Positions 15,746-24,744 of a stretch of 64,000 bases of DNA are shown here, piece by piece. The translations under genes and the position numbers were made by a program. The notes under the pieces were generated by a model. The model had not been told where the DNA came from and ran no database searches. It was given only the letters and a program-made list of their open reading frames with translations. Source of the DNA: an uncultured Clostridia bacterium (GTDB lineage: Bacteria > Bacillota > Clostridia > Christensenellales > CAG-314). The DNA lies in contig CANOTO010000002.1 of the NCBI GenBank assembly GCA_947570215.1, positions 124,001 through 188,000 of the forward strand, given 5' to 3'. The number at the start of each line of letters is the position of its first letter. The first letter of the stretch is position 1.

Positions 15746-16567
15746 ATGCGTTATCAAAGCAAATCTTCAATAGCGTATATGTTCCGCAATTTCTGGCAGT
15801 TGATTTTAGTAGCGTTGCCGGTGTCGCTTTCTTTCGCATTTTTTATGACTCCCGACGCCGAAATAAACTTCGTCCGCGCTCTTATCGACGGAGAACTGAA
15901 CGGCGGCAATCTTCTCACGCGTTATATTTCCGCCGTGACCGTGCTTCGTTACGGAAAGTATTGGTGGACGGCGGTTATCAACGTCGTGTTGTTCGCTTTG
16001 ACGGTAAGTGTGCTCGTAGTCAAGATAGACCGTCATATGCGCGTAGGCGAAATTTCCGCGCTGCCGTTGAAGTCGGCGTTTAAGCTGTTTCCCGTAACGC
16101 TGCTGTTGACCCTGTGCTGCGTGGCGACGGTGGAAGTGCTTGCGCTTCTAAGCGTAGGAGTTATGATGCTGCTGCGTTTCGCCGATAACGTGACGGTAGT
16201 GGCTTGCGTAAGCTTAGCCGTGTCGGTAGTCGTTCGTTTAATAGAAACTTGGCTGTTTATGCTGTTATTGCCGGCGTTTCCGCTGAAATACAGCGAGCAT
16301 TACCCGCTCAATGTCGCCTTTTCTTATTCCGCGCGTATAATGTCTAAGCATAAAAGGATTACATGGGGTATAAGCTTCGCGTTCGTATTCGCGCGTATGG
16401 CAATCGTATTGTTGGGGGCATTGCTTGCTCCGTACCGTTTGGACGTGCCGTTGTATTGCTTGGCGTACGTCTTTGTAATCGCGTATATTCCTTGTCTTGC
16501 ATACAAGCTGTACTACGACGAAGTCGGAGGCGAGCGCCGCGACGTTCGCGAAATTATTTTCCGTTGA
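15746..16567 (+). CDS. Polytopic membrane protein of unknown function
   Basis: 273 residues from ATG 15746. An upstream in-frame ATG at 15626 lies inside the cassette terminator and before the promoter, so it is excluded. Six or so hydrophobic segments are visible, for example LILVALPVSLSFAFFM near 15-30, AVINVVLFALTVSVLVV near 80, VTLLLTLCCVATVEVLALLS and WGISFAFVFARMAIVLLGALL. It is paired with the next gene, 15 nt downstream, which has the same size class and topology; the two are probably distant relatives or partners. I do not recognise a family; a membrane remodelling or DUF624-like (YesL) relation is possible but unproven. Confidence 0.65.
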   Translation: MRYQSKSSIAYMFRNFWQLILVALPVSLSFAFFMTPDAEINFVRALIDGELNGGNLLTRYISAVTVLRYGKYWWTAVINVVLFALTVSVLVVKIDRHMRVGEISALPLKSAFKLFPVTLLLTLCCVATVEVLALLSVGVMMLLRFADNVTVVACVSLAVSVVVRLIETWLFMLLLPAFPLKYSEHYPLNVAFSYSARIMSKHKRITWGISFAFVFARMAIVLLGALLAPYRLDVPLYCLAYVFVIAYIPCLAYKLYYDEVGGERRDVREIIFR

Positions 16568-16582
16568 TAGGGGGATTAGGAG

Positions 16583-17560
16583 ATGATTAAACCGCTCAGT
16601 CTTGCTTCCTTCAATTGGAAAGTACTGTTAAAATCCTTATTCTGCCAAGTGTTGGTATTGGCTATCGTTATGGCGTTCGGCGTTACGGTATTCGGCGACC
16701 TTGCGCGCGACGTAATGCGCGTATTGGGCGAGAGCAATCTGCGCGAATTCGCAAATTCTACAATAGCGTCTATTATGAACGGCACGTTTAACAGCGCCGA
16801 TTTTACCGCGCAGTTAAACGCCGTAATATCCAACGTGCAGGAGAATATCAAATCTATTCATTATCCTTTCGCTTGGGGCGGCGCAACGTTGTCTTATATA
16901 GTAGTAATATTAACGCTTCTCGTCTATCGGCTGTTCGTGTCCTACACCGACGTTACGGTCGAATGTCAGTTGGAAGAATTTATGACGTCCAACGCAAGCC
17001 GTCCGTTTATATGGTTCTTGCTTAAAAAGCAGGGTCGGACTTGGGCGTTTTCCGCATTGCAGCTGTTGTGTACCGTGCCGTTGGATTTACTGATACTAAC
17101 AGGCTGTTTGGGTCTGTATCTCACGTTTTTGATAGCCTTCGGCTGGTGGACGATAATACCCGTGCTAATTATCGCGCTGGTTTTATATGCGGCAAGACAA
17201 ACGGTGTTCGCGTTCTGTCTGCCTGCGGTGGTGTGCGAAGATATGTCCGCAAGACAAGCCTTCAAGTACGGCGCAAGTCGGATCGTTTTCCGCTTTTGGA
17301 GCGTATTTTGGAAGACGCTTATTGTAATCGGCTCTATGACGGCGATTTCTGCCGCCGCGCTTGTGTGCATTTCCAACCCGGTGTGGTGTACCGTGGTAAT
17401 AACTATCCCCAATCTGCTGTTGTTTTTCTATCTCAAATGCGTCAACATAGTGGAATACTTCAATGCGCACAACCGTCCGTATTTCTACAAGCGTGTGGTT
17501 ATCGAAGGTACGGACAGATACAACAAACGCCTTGCAAAAAAACAGCGTAAAACCAAATAA
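16583..17560 (+). CDS. Polytopic membrane protein, partner of the preceding gene
   Basis: 325 residues, ATG preceded by GGGGGA at a 7-nt spacing. It shows about six membrane segments (LFCQVLVLAIVMAFGVTVFG, ATLSYIVVILTLLVYRLFV, LLDLLILTGCLGLYLTFL-like region, IIPVLIIALVLYAARQTVFAF) and a basic C-terminal tail ending in KKQRKTK. A long soluble stretch at about 50-95 probably lies outside. The motif DMSARQAFKYGASR is the sort of amphipathic loop found in YesL/GlpM-like clostridial membrane proteins with a central repeated four-helix unit. No named function. Followed by a strong terminator. Confidence 0.65.
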   Translation: MIKPLSLASFNWKVLLKSLFCQVLVLAIVMAFGVTVFGDLARDVMRVLGESNLREFANSTIASIMNGTFNSADFTAQLNAVISNVQENIKSIHYPFAWGGATLSYIVVILTLLVYRLFVSYTDVTVECQLEEFMTSNASRPFIWFLLKKQGRTWAFSALQLLCTVPLDLLILTGCLGLYLTFLIAFGWWTIIPVLIIALVLYAARQTVFAFCLPAVVCEDMSARQAFKYGASRIVFRFWSVFWKTLIVIGSMTAISAAALVCISNPVWCTVVITIPNLLLFFYLKCVNIVEYFNAHNRPYFYKRVVIEGTDRYNKRLAKKQRKTK

Positions 17561-17572
17561 AAATTTATTTTT

Positions 17573-17604
17573 AGCCTTGACCGTTATCGCGTCAGGGCTT
17601 TTTG
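17573..17604 (+). terminator. Terminator after the membrane protein pair
   Basis: AGCCTTGAC and GTCAGGGCT pair with one G-T wobble around a 9-nt loop, followed directly by TTTTTG. It ends the 15746-17560 operon. Confidence 0.8.
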
Positions 17605-17775
17605 TTTGCGAATATAAATAGCGTTTCGAAGCATTCGGACATTACGTATATAATGCAAGAGTTGTAAAGACCGTATCTGTGCAAATCGAACGGTTCGGCG
17701 CGTCGCAGCCTTGTAAATTTTGCCGCGGATGTTTTTTGCGCAATCTGTTTTTAACGTTATATGCAGACGATTTAG

Positions 17776-17804
17776 TTGTCATATTTGCCGTCTTGGTGTA
17801 TAAT
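17776..17804 (+). promoter_or_regulatory. Promoter of the RNase J gene
   Basis: TTGTCA, 17 nt, TATAAT. Predicted start near 17811. A second TATAAT at about 17649 lacks a convincing -35. Confidence 0.7.
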
Positions 17805-17810
17805 GTAAAA

Positions 17811-18065
17811 GTCGAGTTTTGTGTTTTTTGCCGATTATTGGGCAATAATAATAAAACTTTAACGCGGATTTTTTTGCCAAGGCAGGCTTGGCAGTGAAAT
17901 ATATGAAGGCAAGCGTATGCCGTTAACGAAGACGGTTGCGGCTTGTCGAAGCAAAACGGAAAAACTTTTTTAATTCAACCGCAGCCGAATCGGACGACCC
18001 CTTCGGTTTCGCAAGCGCTGTTGTTTTAACGGTTTTTGCGTTAATGAACAAGGAGATTAACTGTT
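17811..18065 (+). promoter_or_regulatory. Long structured 5' UTR of the RNase J gene
   Basis: About 255 nt between the predicted start and ATG. Small stems are visible: TTGCC/GGCAA at about 17828-17845 and a perfect GCCAAG, five bases, CTTGGC at 17876-17892. No known riboswitch motif is recognised. A leader this long before an RNA-degrading enzyme could allow feedback control through its own cleavage, as known for RNase E; this is inference. AAGGAG sits just before the start. Confidence 0.45.
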
Positions 18066-19946
18066 ATGAAGAAAAATAAGAAACAAGGCGATACGCTGAA
18101 TAACGGCGCGTCGCAGCAATTAACATTCGCCCCGCAGGCGAGCGCTTTGCCCGTTCAAAAGCCTCTCGGCGGCAAGGGCAAGGATAAAAACCGTCGTCCG
18201 TCCGCGCCTAAGCAGGGCAAGAGCTTCAACAAGTCCAACGCCGTCTCGGGGGCGGAGCTTATGGGGCAAACCCGTCCCAAGGGTAAGTTAAAGGTTATAT
18301 TTTTGGGCGGCGTAGGCGAAATCGGCAAAAATATGACTGCGTTCCAGTACAACGACAGCATCGTAATCATCGACGCGGGAACGACGTTTCCCGGCAGCGA
18401 TATGCCGGGCGTGGATATGGTCATTCCCGATATGTCCTATTTGGCGGAAAACCGTTCCAAGATCAAGGCCGTTTTGTTAACCCACGGACACGAAGACCAC
18501 ATCGGCGCAATACCGTACTTGGTGGAAAAGTTGGGCGGTAAATTGGATATTTACGGCACAAAGCTTACGCTCGCGCTTGTGGAAAACAAGCTTATAGAAC
18601 ACAATATTTTGGATAAAACCAATCTAATCGCCGTATCGAGCAAAAGTATAGTAACCTTGGGAGACTTTTCTGCGGAGTTTATTCACGTGTCACACTCGGT
18701 CGCAGGGTCGGTGGCAATATGCCTGCGCACCCCCTTGGGAACCGTTTTGCACACGGGCGACTTCAAGATAGACTACACCCCTTTGGGCAACGAAATAATG
18801 AACCTTAACCGCATAGCGGAAATAGGCAAACAAGGCGTATTGCTGTTGATGAGCGAATCTACCAACGTCGAAAAGCCGGGCTATACCATGAGCGAGTCGG
18901 TGGTGGAAGAAACTATGAACAAGGTATTCCAGGAAGCCAAGGGTCGCAGAATAATAGTAGCTACGTTCGCATCCAACGTGGACCGTCTCGGGATGATAAT
19001 CGAGCTTGCCCGTCAGTACAAGCGCCGCATTGCGGTATCGGGCAGAAGTATGATCAAGTATATCGAAACGGCTCAGCGCGTAGGACTGCTTAATGTCGAT
19101 AACAAAATGTTCGTGGATATAGACAAGATAAACAACGTGGACGACGGCAGGCTTGTAATACTGTCCACGGGCAGTCAGGGCGAGCCGATGTCCGCGCTCA
19201 CGCGTATGGCAAGCGGCGAATTTAACAAGGTGCAAATCGGCTCTAACGACACAATCGTCATTTCTGCCACTCCTATACCCGGCAACGAGCGCGATATCTA
19301 CAACGTAATCAACAAGCTGTATCGCTTGGGCGCAATGGTGGTTTATTCCGCTCTGTCCGCGGTGCACGTATCGGGGCACGCCTGTCAGGAAGAATTGAAG
19401 CTGGTTTACACCCTTGTCAAACCCAAGTATTTCATTCCCGTACACGGCGAGTACCGTCACTTAAAGCAGCACGCAATGTTGGTGGAAAAGCTCCATCACA
19501 AGCGCGCCAATATCATTCTTCCGGAAATCGGCAACTGCGTCGAAATAGACAGTAACACGTTTAAGGTCGTAGGACAGGTTGTAAGCGGCAGTATTATGGT
19601 GGACGGCTTGGGAGTGGGCGACGTAGGCAACGTCGTTCTGCGTGACCGTTTGAACCTTGCCGAAGACGGTATTTTGGTGTGTGTGGCAGGCGTGGACAAG
19701 CATAGCGGCAATCTCGTTTCCGATATCGAAGTGGTAAGCCGCGGCTGCTTCTTTCAGGGCGATACGGACACGGCAAACCCGGTAGACGAAGTAAAGCGGC
19801 TTATCAAGGAAGAGCTTGTCAAGACGCTGCAAACGTCACACACGATAGCCGCGTTGAAGACGGCGATACAGCGTTCGGCAAAGCATTATTTCCGCGTCAA
19901 GCTCAAACGCAACCCCGTGGTTTTGCCGGTTATAATCGAGGTCTAA
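18066..19946 (+). CDS. rnj: Ribonuclease J
   Basis: 626 residues. The beta-lactamase/beta-CASP core starts near residue 74 (KLKVIFLGGVGEIGKNM) and carries the metal motif HGHEDH at 140-145, SHSVAGS, HTGDFKID, the beta-CASP motif ATFASNVDR, and STGSQGEPMSAL plus a late VSGHACQEELK and HGEYRHL. RNase J is a combined endonuclease and 5'-3' exonuclease central to Gram-positive mRNA decay and rRNA maturation. The first 70 residues are an added basic, Gln/Lys/Gly-rich disordered arm not present in Bacillus RNase J1 (about 555 residues); such arms occur in some clostridia and actinobacteria and may bind RNA or partners. All catalytic residues are present. Confidence 0.93.
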   Translation: MKKNKKQGDTLNNGASQQLTFAPQASALPVQKPLGGKGKDKNRRPSAPKQGKSFNKSNAVSGAELMGQTRPKGKLKVIFLGGVGEIGKNMTAFQYNDSIVIIDAGTTFPGSDMPGVDMVIPDMSYLAENRSKIKAVLLTHGHEDHIGAIPYLVEKLGGKLDIYGTKLTLALVENKLIEHNILDKTNLIAVSSKSIVTLGDFSAEFIHVSHSVAGSVAICLRTPLGTVLHTGDFKIDYTPLGNEIMNLNRIAEIGKQGVLLLMSESTNVEKPGYTMSESVVEETMNKVFQEAKGRRIIVATFASNVDRLGMIIELARQYKRRIAVSGRSMIKYIETAQRVGLLNVDNKMFVDIDKINNVDDGRLVILSTGSQGEPMSALTRMASGEFNKVQIGSNDTIVISATPIPGNERDIYNVINKLYRLGAMVVYSALSAVHVSGHACQEELKLVYTLVKPKYFIPVHGEYRHLKQHAMLVEKLHHKRANIILPEIGNCVEIDSNTFKVVGQVVSGSIMVDGLGVGDVGNVVLRDRLNLAEDGILVCVAGVDKHSGNLVSDIEVVSRGCFFQGDTDTANPVDEVKRLIKEELVKTLQTSHTIAALKTAIQRSAKHYFRVKLKRNPVVLPVIIEV

Positions 19947-20033
19947 GCTATCGATACGGCTGTTGCCCGAATGTAAACCGCGTATGCTCGCTCGGGCATA
20001 TGCCCCGTCTTACAACCCATTTACACATAACTT

Positions 20034-20618
20034 ATGAAAACTCTCGAAGATATACTGCAATTCGCGCGCGAACGCCGCATACCCGTTATGTTGGACGATA
20101 CCAAGCAGCTGCTGTTCGATGTCGTGTCCAAGCGTCGTCCAAGGCGCATATTGGAAATCGGCACTGCAATAGGGTACAGCGGAATAATTATGCTGACCGC
20201 GGCTCCGCAGGCAACGCTCAATACGGTGGAGCTGTCCGAGCAATCGGCTGATTTGGCGCGCGCTAATTTTCAATCGTTCGGAGTGTCCGACCGCGTTAAT
20301 ATTTTTGTCGGCGACGCGCGGGAGATAGTTCGTATGGCGGACGGTAGCTACGACTTTATTTTTCTCGACGGTCCCAAGGGACAGTATCCGTACTTCCTGC
20401 CGTATTTGACCGATTTGTTGGACGCGGGCGGAACGCTTGTTTGCGACAACGTTCTGTACAAGGGATTGGTGGAGCGCGTCCCCGACGACAGAAGGCACAA
20501 GCATATAACGGTGGCGCGCAATATGCGCGCGTTTCTCGACGGTCTTTTGTCGAGCGAAGTATACGACACCGTATTGCATCGTATCGGCGACGGTGTAACG
20601 GTATCCACTAAAAAATAG
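20034..20618 (+). CDS. trmR: SAM-dependent O-methyltransferase, TrmR-like tRNA modification enzyme
   Basis: 194 residues. The O-methyltransferase fold shows the SAM loop EIGTAIGYSG near 41-50, VELSEQSADLARANF, GDAREIV and the metal-binding FLDGPKGQYPYFLPYL with a later CDNVLYKG. This matches the YrrM/TrmR type, which methylates 5-hydroxyuridine at tRNA wobble position 34 to 5-methoxyuridine. The next gene encodes the U32 protein TrhP that makes the hydroxyuridine, the same pairing as in the Bacillus yrrMNO cluster, and this makes the assignment much safer than for a lone family member. No clear Shine-Dalgarno precedes the ATG. The gene is shorter than B. subtilis TrmR (217). Confidence 0.82.
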   Translation: MKTLEDILQFARERRIPVMLDDTKQLLFDVVSKRRPRRILEIGTAIGYSGIIMLTAAPQATLNTVELSEQSADLARANFQSFGVSDRVNIFVGDAREIVRMADGSYDFIFLDGPKGQYPYFLPYLTDLLDAGGTLVCDNVLYKGLVERVPDDRRHKHITVARNMRAFLDGLLSSEVYDTVLHRIGDGVTVSTKK

Positions 20619-20777
20619 CCGCGCCGTTTCGTATCGGTTACGAATAAGCATAACCGATTCGATACTGAGTTGCTTCGTGCATACGGCGCGTATTGTTGCG
20701 CGCTGAAGAAGACCGACGCGGCAAAAGCTTTGTTTTATACCTAAATAATAGCCGAATTTTACAAGATATAAAGTACT

Positions 20778-22061
20778 ATGACAAACATAATAAGCGAAAA
20801 CACCCGAAAAAAAGCGAATAATGTCGAACTTTTAGCTCCTGCGGGCAATATGGAGAAGCTGCAAACGGCAATCCATTTCGGCGCAAACGCGGTATATCTC
20901 GCAGGCAAGCGCTACGGCTTGCGCGCGTACGCCGACAATTTCGACGACGGCGAGATAGAGCGGGCGGTAGGCTATGCTCACGAACGTAACGTCAAGGTAT
21001 ACGTCACTCTCAACATTTTCGCAAGCAACGCCGATTTCGACGGTTTGACAGATTATCTTGCCGTTTTGGAGCGCGCCAAGGTGGACGCGGTGTTAGTGTC
21101 CGATCTCGGCGTGTTCGATTTCGTCAGGTCGCATTCGTCCTTGCGTATACATATATCCACTCAGGCTAATACCACCAATAAGTTTGCGGCGGATTACTGG
21201 CGCAGGGCAGGCGCGGAGCGCGTGGTTTTGGCTCGCGAAGTCCCCCTGCGGGAAATCGCGGAAATATCCGATTATTGCCCCGATTTTCAATTGGAAGCGT
21301 TTGTCCACGGCGCAATGTGCGTCAGCTATTCGGGACGTTGTTTAATGTCCAACTATCTGGCGCACCGCAACGCCAACCGCGGCGAATGCGTTCAGGCGTG
21401 CCGTTGGCAGTGGGAAGTAAGGGAAGTAGGCCGCGACGGTTTTATGCCCGTTGACGAAGACGAGCGCGGCACCTACCTGTTCAATTCCAAGGATATCAAT
21501 ATGTTGGCGCATCTGCCCGAGCTTATCGACGCAGGCGTTGTCAGCTTCAAGCTGGAAGGACGTATGAAGTCGTCCTTCTACGTCGCGACTGTAACAAACG
21601 CCTACCGCAGGGCGTTGGACGCCATAGCGCGCGGCGAATTCGATACCGAGCTTACAGCGGAGCTCGAAGCCGAGCTTTCCAAGGCTTCTCACCGCGAGTA
21701 TACAACGGGGTTTTATTTCGGCGAACAGTCAAGCCGCCAGTACTATCCGTCGTCCAAGGCTCTCGAAACGTACAAGTTCATTGCGGTAGTCAAGTCGGTA
21801 AACTCCGACGGAACCGTAACAATCGAGCAGCGCAACAAGTTTGCAATCGGCGACGTATTGGAAACGCTTTCGGTAACGGACGGTACTAACAAGACCTTTA
21901 CCGTTACGGACTGCCGCGACGAGCAGGGGCGAACGGTGGAAGTTGCAAACCGCGTTCAGCAGCTGCTCACAATCAACTGTCCGCATAACCTGTCGGCAGG
22001 CGATATATTGCGCTCGCGTAATTCCGCAACGGCTTCGGGCGAGATAGCTAATATTAAATAG
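20778..22061 (+). CDS. trhP: Peptidase U32 family tRNA hydroxylation protein TrhP
   Basis: 427 residues. The N-terminus VELLAPAGNMEKLQTAIHFG and ADAVYL-like GANAVYLAG are U32 signatures; the centre carries EAFVHGAMCVSYSGRCLMSN with the conserved Cys cluster continuing in CVQACRW, and FNSKDINMLAHLPEL, SFKLEGRMKS follow. TrhP (YrrO/YegQ type) hydroxylates U34 of tRNAs using prephenate-dependent chemistry and an Fe-S cluster; the old peptidase label is misleading. With TrmR just upstream the pathway to mo5U is complete up to 5-methoxyuridine. It has a C-terminal beta-barrel of about 80 residues as usual for the long form. No SD is obvious before the ATG. Confidence 0.88.
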   Translation: MTNIISENTRKKANNVELLAPAGNMEKLQTAIHFGANAVYLAGKRYGLRAYADNFDDGEIERAVGYAHERNVKVYVTLNIFASNADFDGLTDYLAVLERAKVDAVLVSDLGVFDFVRSHSSLRIHISTQANTTNKFAADYWRRAGAERVVLAREVPLREIAEISDYCPDFQLEAFVHGAMCVSYSGRCLMSNYLAHRNANRGECVQACRWQWEVREVGRDGFMPVDEDERGTYLFNSKDINMLAHLPELIDAGVVSFKLEGRMKSSFYVATVTNAYRRALDAIARGEFDTELTAELEAELSKASHREYTTGFYFGEQSSRQYYPSSKALETYKFIAVVKSVNSDGTVTIEQRNKFAIGDVLETLSVTDGTNKTFTVTDCRDEQGRTVEVANRVQQLLTINCPHNLSAGDILRSRNSATASGEIANIK

Positions 22062-22071
22062 TTTGCAACAA

Positions 22072-22090
22072 GGGGACGCTCTGCGTCCCC
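22072..22090. terminator. Hairpin between convergent trhP and dapB
   Basis: GGGGACGC, three bases, GCGTCCCC, without a clear T tract. Probably an end-of-transcript structure shared by convergent transcripts; weak as an intrinsic terminator. Confidence 0.4.
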
Positions 22091-22193
22091 CGATTATTGT
22101 CAAATGTCAATCGCAGCGGTAGGCTTGTTGCAGCTTGCGTAAGCCGCAATACGTCCGTATTCCAATAGCGCATATCACGCCGTTACCGTTATG

Positions 22194-22820
22194 CTATTTT
22201 CCTTTTACAATTTCTTCCAACGTTTTAACCGCGCCCAACGCAAATATTTCCACGTTTTCCGCCGTATGAGTAAGCGTAATGCTTTCGCCATGCGTAGCGA
22301 AGGTAACCTCGTGCGTTCCGAAGCAGCTTCCGAGCCGTCTGGAATGTACCGTAACGCTGCTAAAGCTTCCTCTTGCCGCCGCTATTTTTCCCGCAAGCAT
22401 TTTCGCCGTTCCGCTCGGGCAGTCGCGTTTTCCTTTTCGGTGCGTTTCCACAATCTCGCAGTCCCAATTTCTGAGCTCCGCGGCTATTTTTTCGCATACT
22501 TTTTCAAAAACAGTCATTCCGCAGGAAAAATTCGCTTTTTCCGCAACCGTAACTTGTTTTTTCAAGACTTCCAACATTTCCGTTTGCTTCTCGTTGCGTC
22601 CGGTAACTCCGCTTACAAGCGGACAGCGGTGTTTCATACACAAATCGCGCGCCAGCTCGGTGGCTTCCGCCACGGAAAAGTCTATCACGCCGTCTAACCT
22701 TTCCAACGGGTTTTTCTGATAATCCGCGTCTATTTCCCATACGTTGTGTCCGCGCTTTGCGGCTATTTCCGCGGTTTTGCTTCCGACTCTTCCGCGTGCT
22801 CCCAATACCGCTATATTCAT
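22194..22820 (-). CDS. dapB: 4-Hydroxy-tetrahydrodipicolinate reductase, short form
   Basis: 208 residues against a usual 240-270. The NAD(P) loop GARGRVGSK lies at 7-15, VIDFSVAEAT and VSGVTGRNE follow, and the catalytic motif ETHRKGKRDCPSGTA (family ElHHxxKxDAPSGTA) is present though the first His is Thr-His and Ala is Cys. It reduces the DapA product on the way to diaminopimelate. The deletion lies between the Rossmann start and the FSVAEAT strand, where most enzymes carry an extra strand and loop; short dapB of this kind is common in Clostridia. Last gene of the asd-dapA-dapB minus-strand cluster. Confidence 0.88.
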   Translation of the reverse strand: MNIAVLGARGRVGSKTAEIAAKRGHNVWEIDADYQKNPLERLDGVIDFSVAEATELARDLCMKHRCPLVSGVTGRNEKQTEMLEVLKKQVTVAEKANFSCGMTVFEKVCEKIAAELRNWDCEIVETHRKGKRDCPSGTAKMLAGKIAAARGSFSSVTVHSRRLGSCFGTHEVTFATHGESITLTHTAENVEIFALGAVKTLEEIVKGK

Positions 22821-22880
22821 TTTCCTTTCGTCTCCTTGCCGTTGTATTTCGGGTAAAACTCCGCTGTTATTTGCAGTTTA

Positions 22881-23711
22881 TCACACGATTTTATCGCCGT
22901 ATTTCCGCCAAAATTCGTCAATTGTTTTTTGCGTGCAGGCGTTTGCGCTTGTCAGCGGCAAACGTACGTCGAAGGCGCGGAAGATTCCTGCCTTGTACAA
23001 AAAGTATTTTATCGCTATCGGGTTTACTTCCGTCATCGTAAGCCTTGCAAACAGCTCGAACTCCTGCGAACGCTCGCCTTCGAGAATTTTTTTAGTCCAT
23101 AGCGGCGCTACGTTGGACGTTACGGAAATTACTCCGCAAGCGCCCGCTTCCAGGTAGCTTGTCAGCCGTTCGTCGCTTCCGCATAGTACGGGTACGCTCG
23201 CAGATATTTTTTTTGCGAATTCCGCGCTGTCGCAGGCGTCCTTAACCGCGGCTATTTTTCCCGACAGTTCAATAATTGTTTGCGCGTCAAGGCAATAGCC
23301 CGCGCGGGACGGTACGTTGTACGAAATTACGGGTACGTCAGCCGCTTGGCAAATCGTTTCTATGTGCCGTTTGTAGCCCTCCGCCGTGCATTTGCAAAAG
23401 GCGGGCGGCGCAACAAGCAGCGCGTTCGCGCCAAGGTCTGCAAGACGCTTCGCTTCTTCGGCGGCTTTGCCCGTCGCCGATTCGTGTATTCCCGCAATTA
23501 GGGGGAGTTTTCCCGCAAGTATGCCGCACAACGTCAAGAGCCGCGTGCTTTCGGCTTTGCTCAGCAATTGGCTTTCGGCGGTAGTGCCGAGAGCAAGTAA
23601 CGCGTCCGCTCCGTTCTCCGCTTGAAATTCCACAAGACGCGCAAAGCTTGCTTCGTCTATTTTTCCGCCTTCGAAGGGCGTAGCCAACGCCGTAATTAAC
23701 TTTTTAGTCAT
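22881..23711 (-). CDS. dapA: 4-Hydroxy-tetrahydrodipicolinate synthase
   Basis: 276 residues from ATG 23711, chosen over an ATG 24 nt upstream because GGAG lies 8 nt before it and MTKKLITALATPF is the family start. The active-site features are GTTAES for substrate binding, the catalytic Tyr in VISYNVPSRAGY, the Schiff-base Lys in IAAVKDACDS and the GSDERL glycine-rich turn. It condenses pyruvate and aspartate semialdehyde, the committed step of lysine and diaminopimelate synthesis. Slightly shorter than usual (290). Placed 28-60 nt from its neighbours asd and dapB, so one operon. No lysine riboswitch precedes the cluster. Confidence 0.93.
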   Translation of the reverse strand: MTKKLITALATPFEGGKIDEASFARLVEFQAENGADALLALGTTAESQLLSKAESTRLLTLCGILAGKLPLIAGIHESATGKAAEEAKRLADLGANALLVAPPAFCKCTAEGYKRHIETICQAADVPVISYNVPSRAGYCLDAQTIIELSGKIAAVKDACDSAEFAKKISASVPVLCGSDERLTSYLEAGACGVISVTSNVAPLWTKKILEGERSQEFELFARLTMTEVNPIAIKYFLYKAGIFRAFDVRLPLTSANACTQKTIDEFWRKYGDKIV

Positions 23712-23763
23712 TTTCCCGTCTCCGTTTTTTTTCATAACCCGTTGTCCGAACGGGCTTCATTCA

Positions 23764-24744
23764 TTACGCATCGGAACGGCGTATTACGTATTCCAATATC
23801 TCGTAGGCGTTGTACGCCGCTCCGCGCAGCAGATTGTCCGCCACAACGAACATATTCACGGCGTTGGCGGTGCGGTCCTTGCATATTCTTCCCACGCCCA
23901 CGTACTTGGTATTTCGCATTGTCATCGGCATAGGGTATACGTGCCCTTCGGGGGAGTCTAACAGTATAACGTTTTCCGCTTGTTTTAATAGCTCGCGTAT
24001 TTCGCCTATATCCGCTTTTTTTGCGAACGCAAGGTTTACAAATACTCCGTGTCCCGCGCTTACGGGAACTCTCGCGCAAAAGCAGTTTACTTTGAGCCTC
24101 GGCATATCCAATATTTTTCGGCTTTCGTATAGCATTTTGCGTTCTTCTGTGGTGTAGCCGTCCTTGCAAACCTCGCCGATTTGCGGTATTACGTTATCGT
24201 ATATCGGGTGCTTAAATGCCGTCAGCCTGCCGTAACCGTTTTTTTCGGTAAGGTCTGACAGTCCCGCCTTGCCCGCTCCGCTTACCGATTGGTAAGTCGC
24301 CGCGGTCAGCTTCGTCGGCTGCAGCGATTTCAATGCGTTAACCGCTATTACCGTTTGTATGGTGGAGCAGTTCGGGTTCGCTATAATTCTTGCGTCTCCG
24401 ATTTTGTCGCCGTTTACCGACGGCACAATCAGCGGAACGTGCTTTTTCAGTCGGAAATACGCGCTGTTGTCTATACAGATAACTCCCCGCTCGGCAAGGC
24501 TCGGAATCAGCTCCTTCGCCGTTTCTTCGGTTGCCGCAAACACTGCGTAATCGACGTCCGCGCGCGCAAGCAGTTCCGTTTTTTCCACGGTTACTCGTCT
24601 GTTGCGGAAGATTATGCGTTTGCCGGATTGCGTGTTTCCGAACAGTCTGACGTCGCAGTCCGTCAGCTTGCTTTGCATGATTTCCGTCAGTTTTTCGCCT
24701 ACCAATCCCGTTGCGCCCACAATCGCGACAGTTTTTTTATACAA
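23764..24744 (-). CDS. asd: Aspartate-semialdehyde dehydrogenase
   Basis: 326 residues from a TTG at 24744, preferred because GGAG lies 7 nt before it and the next residues YKKTVAIVGATGLVGEKL are the family N-terminus. The frame stays open far upstream, but that stretch includes the divergent promoter region. Catalytic Cys is in NPNCSTIQ, the substrate Arg in an R-x-P-V-x-x-GHGV-like VPVSAGHGVFVNL, and GAGKAGLSDL is visible. It reduces aspartyl phosphate to the semialdehyde used by DapA and in threonine and methionine synthesis. First gene of the lysine cluster; the divergent gene at 24993 shares the upstream gap. Confidence 0.9.
   Translation of the reverse strand: MYKKTVAIVGATGLVGEKLTEIMQSKLTDCDVRLFGNTQSGKRIIFRNRRVTVEKTELLARADVDYAVFAATEETAKELIPSLAERGVICIDNSAYFRLKKHVPLIVPSVNGDKIGDARIIANPNCSTIQTVIAVNALKSLQPTKLTAATYQSVSGAGKAGLSDLTEKNGYGRLTAFKHPIYDNVIPQIGEVCKDGYTTEERKMLYESRKILDMPRLKVNCFCARVPVSAGHGVFVNLAFAKKADIGEIRELLKQAENVILLDSPEGHVYPMPMTMRNTKYVGVGRICKDRTANAVNMFVVADNLLRGAAYNAYEILEYVIRRSDA

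Noticed and set aside
6834-16000. Attachment sites or tRNA target of an integrated phage
   Set aside because: I compared both flanks by eye and saw no direct repeat or tRNA-like sequence; short repeats could be missed.
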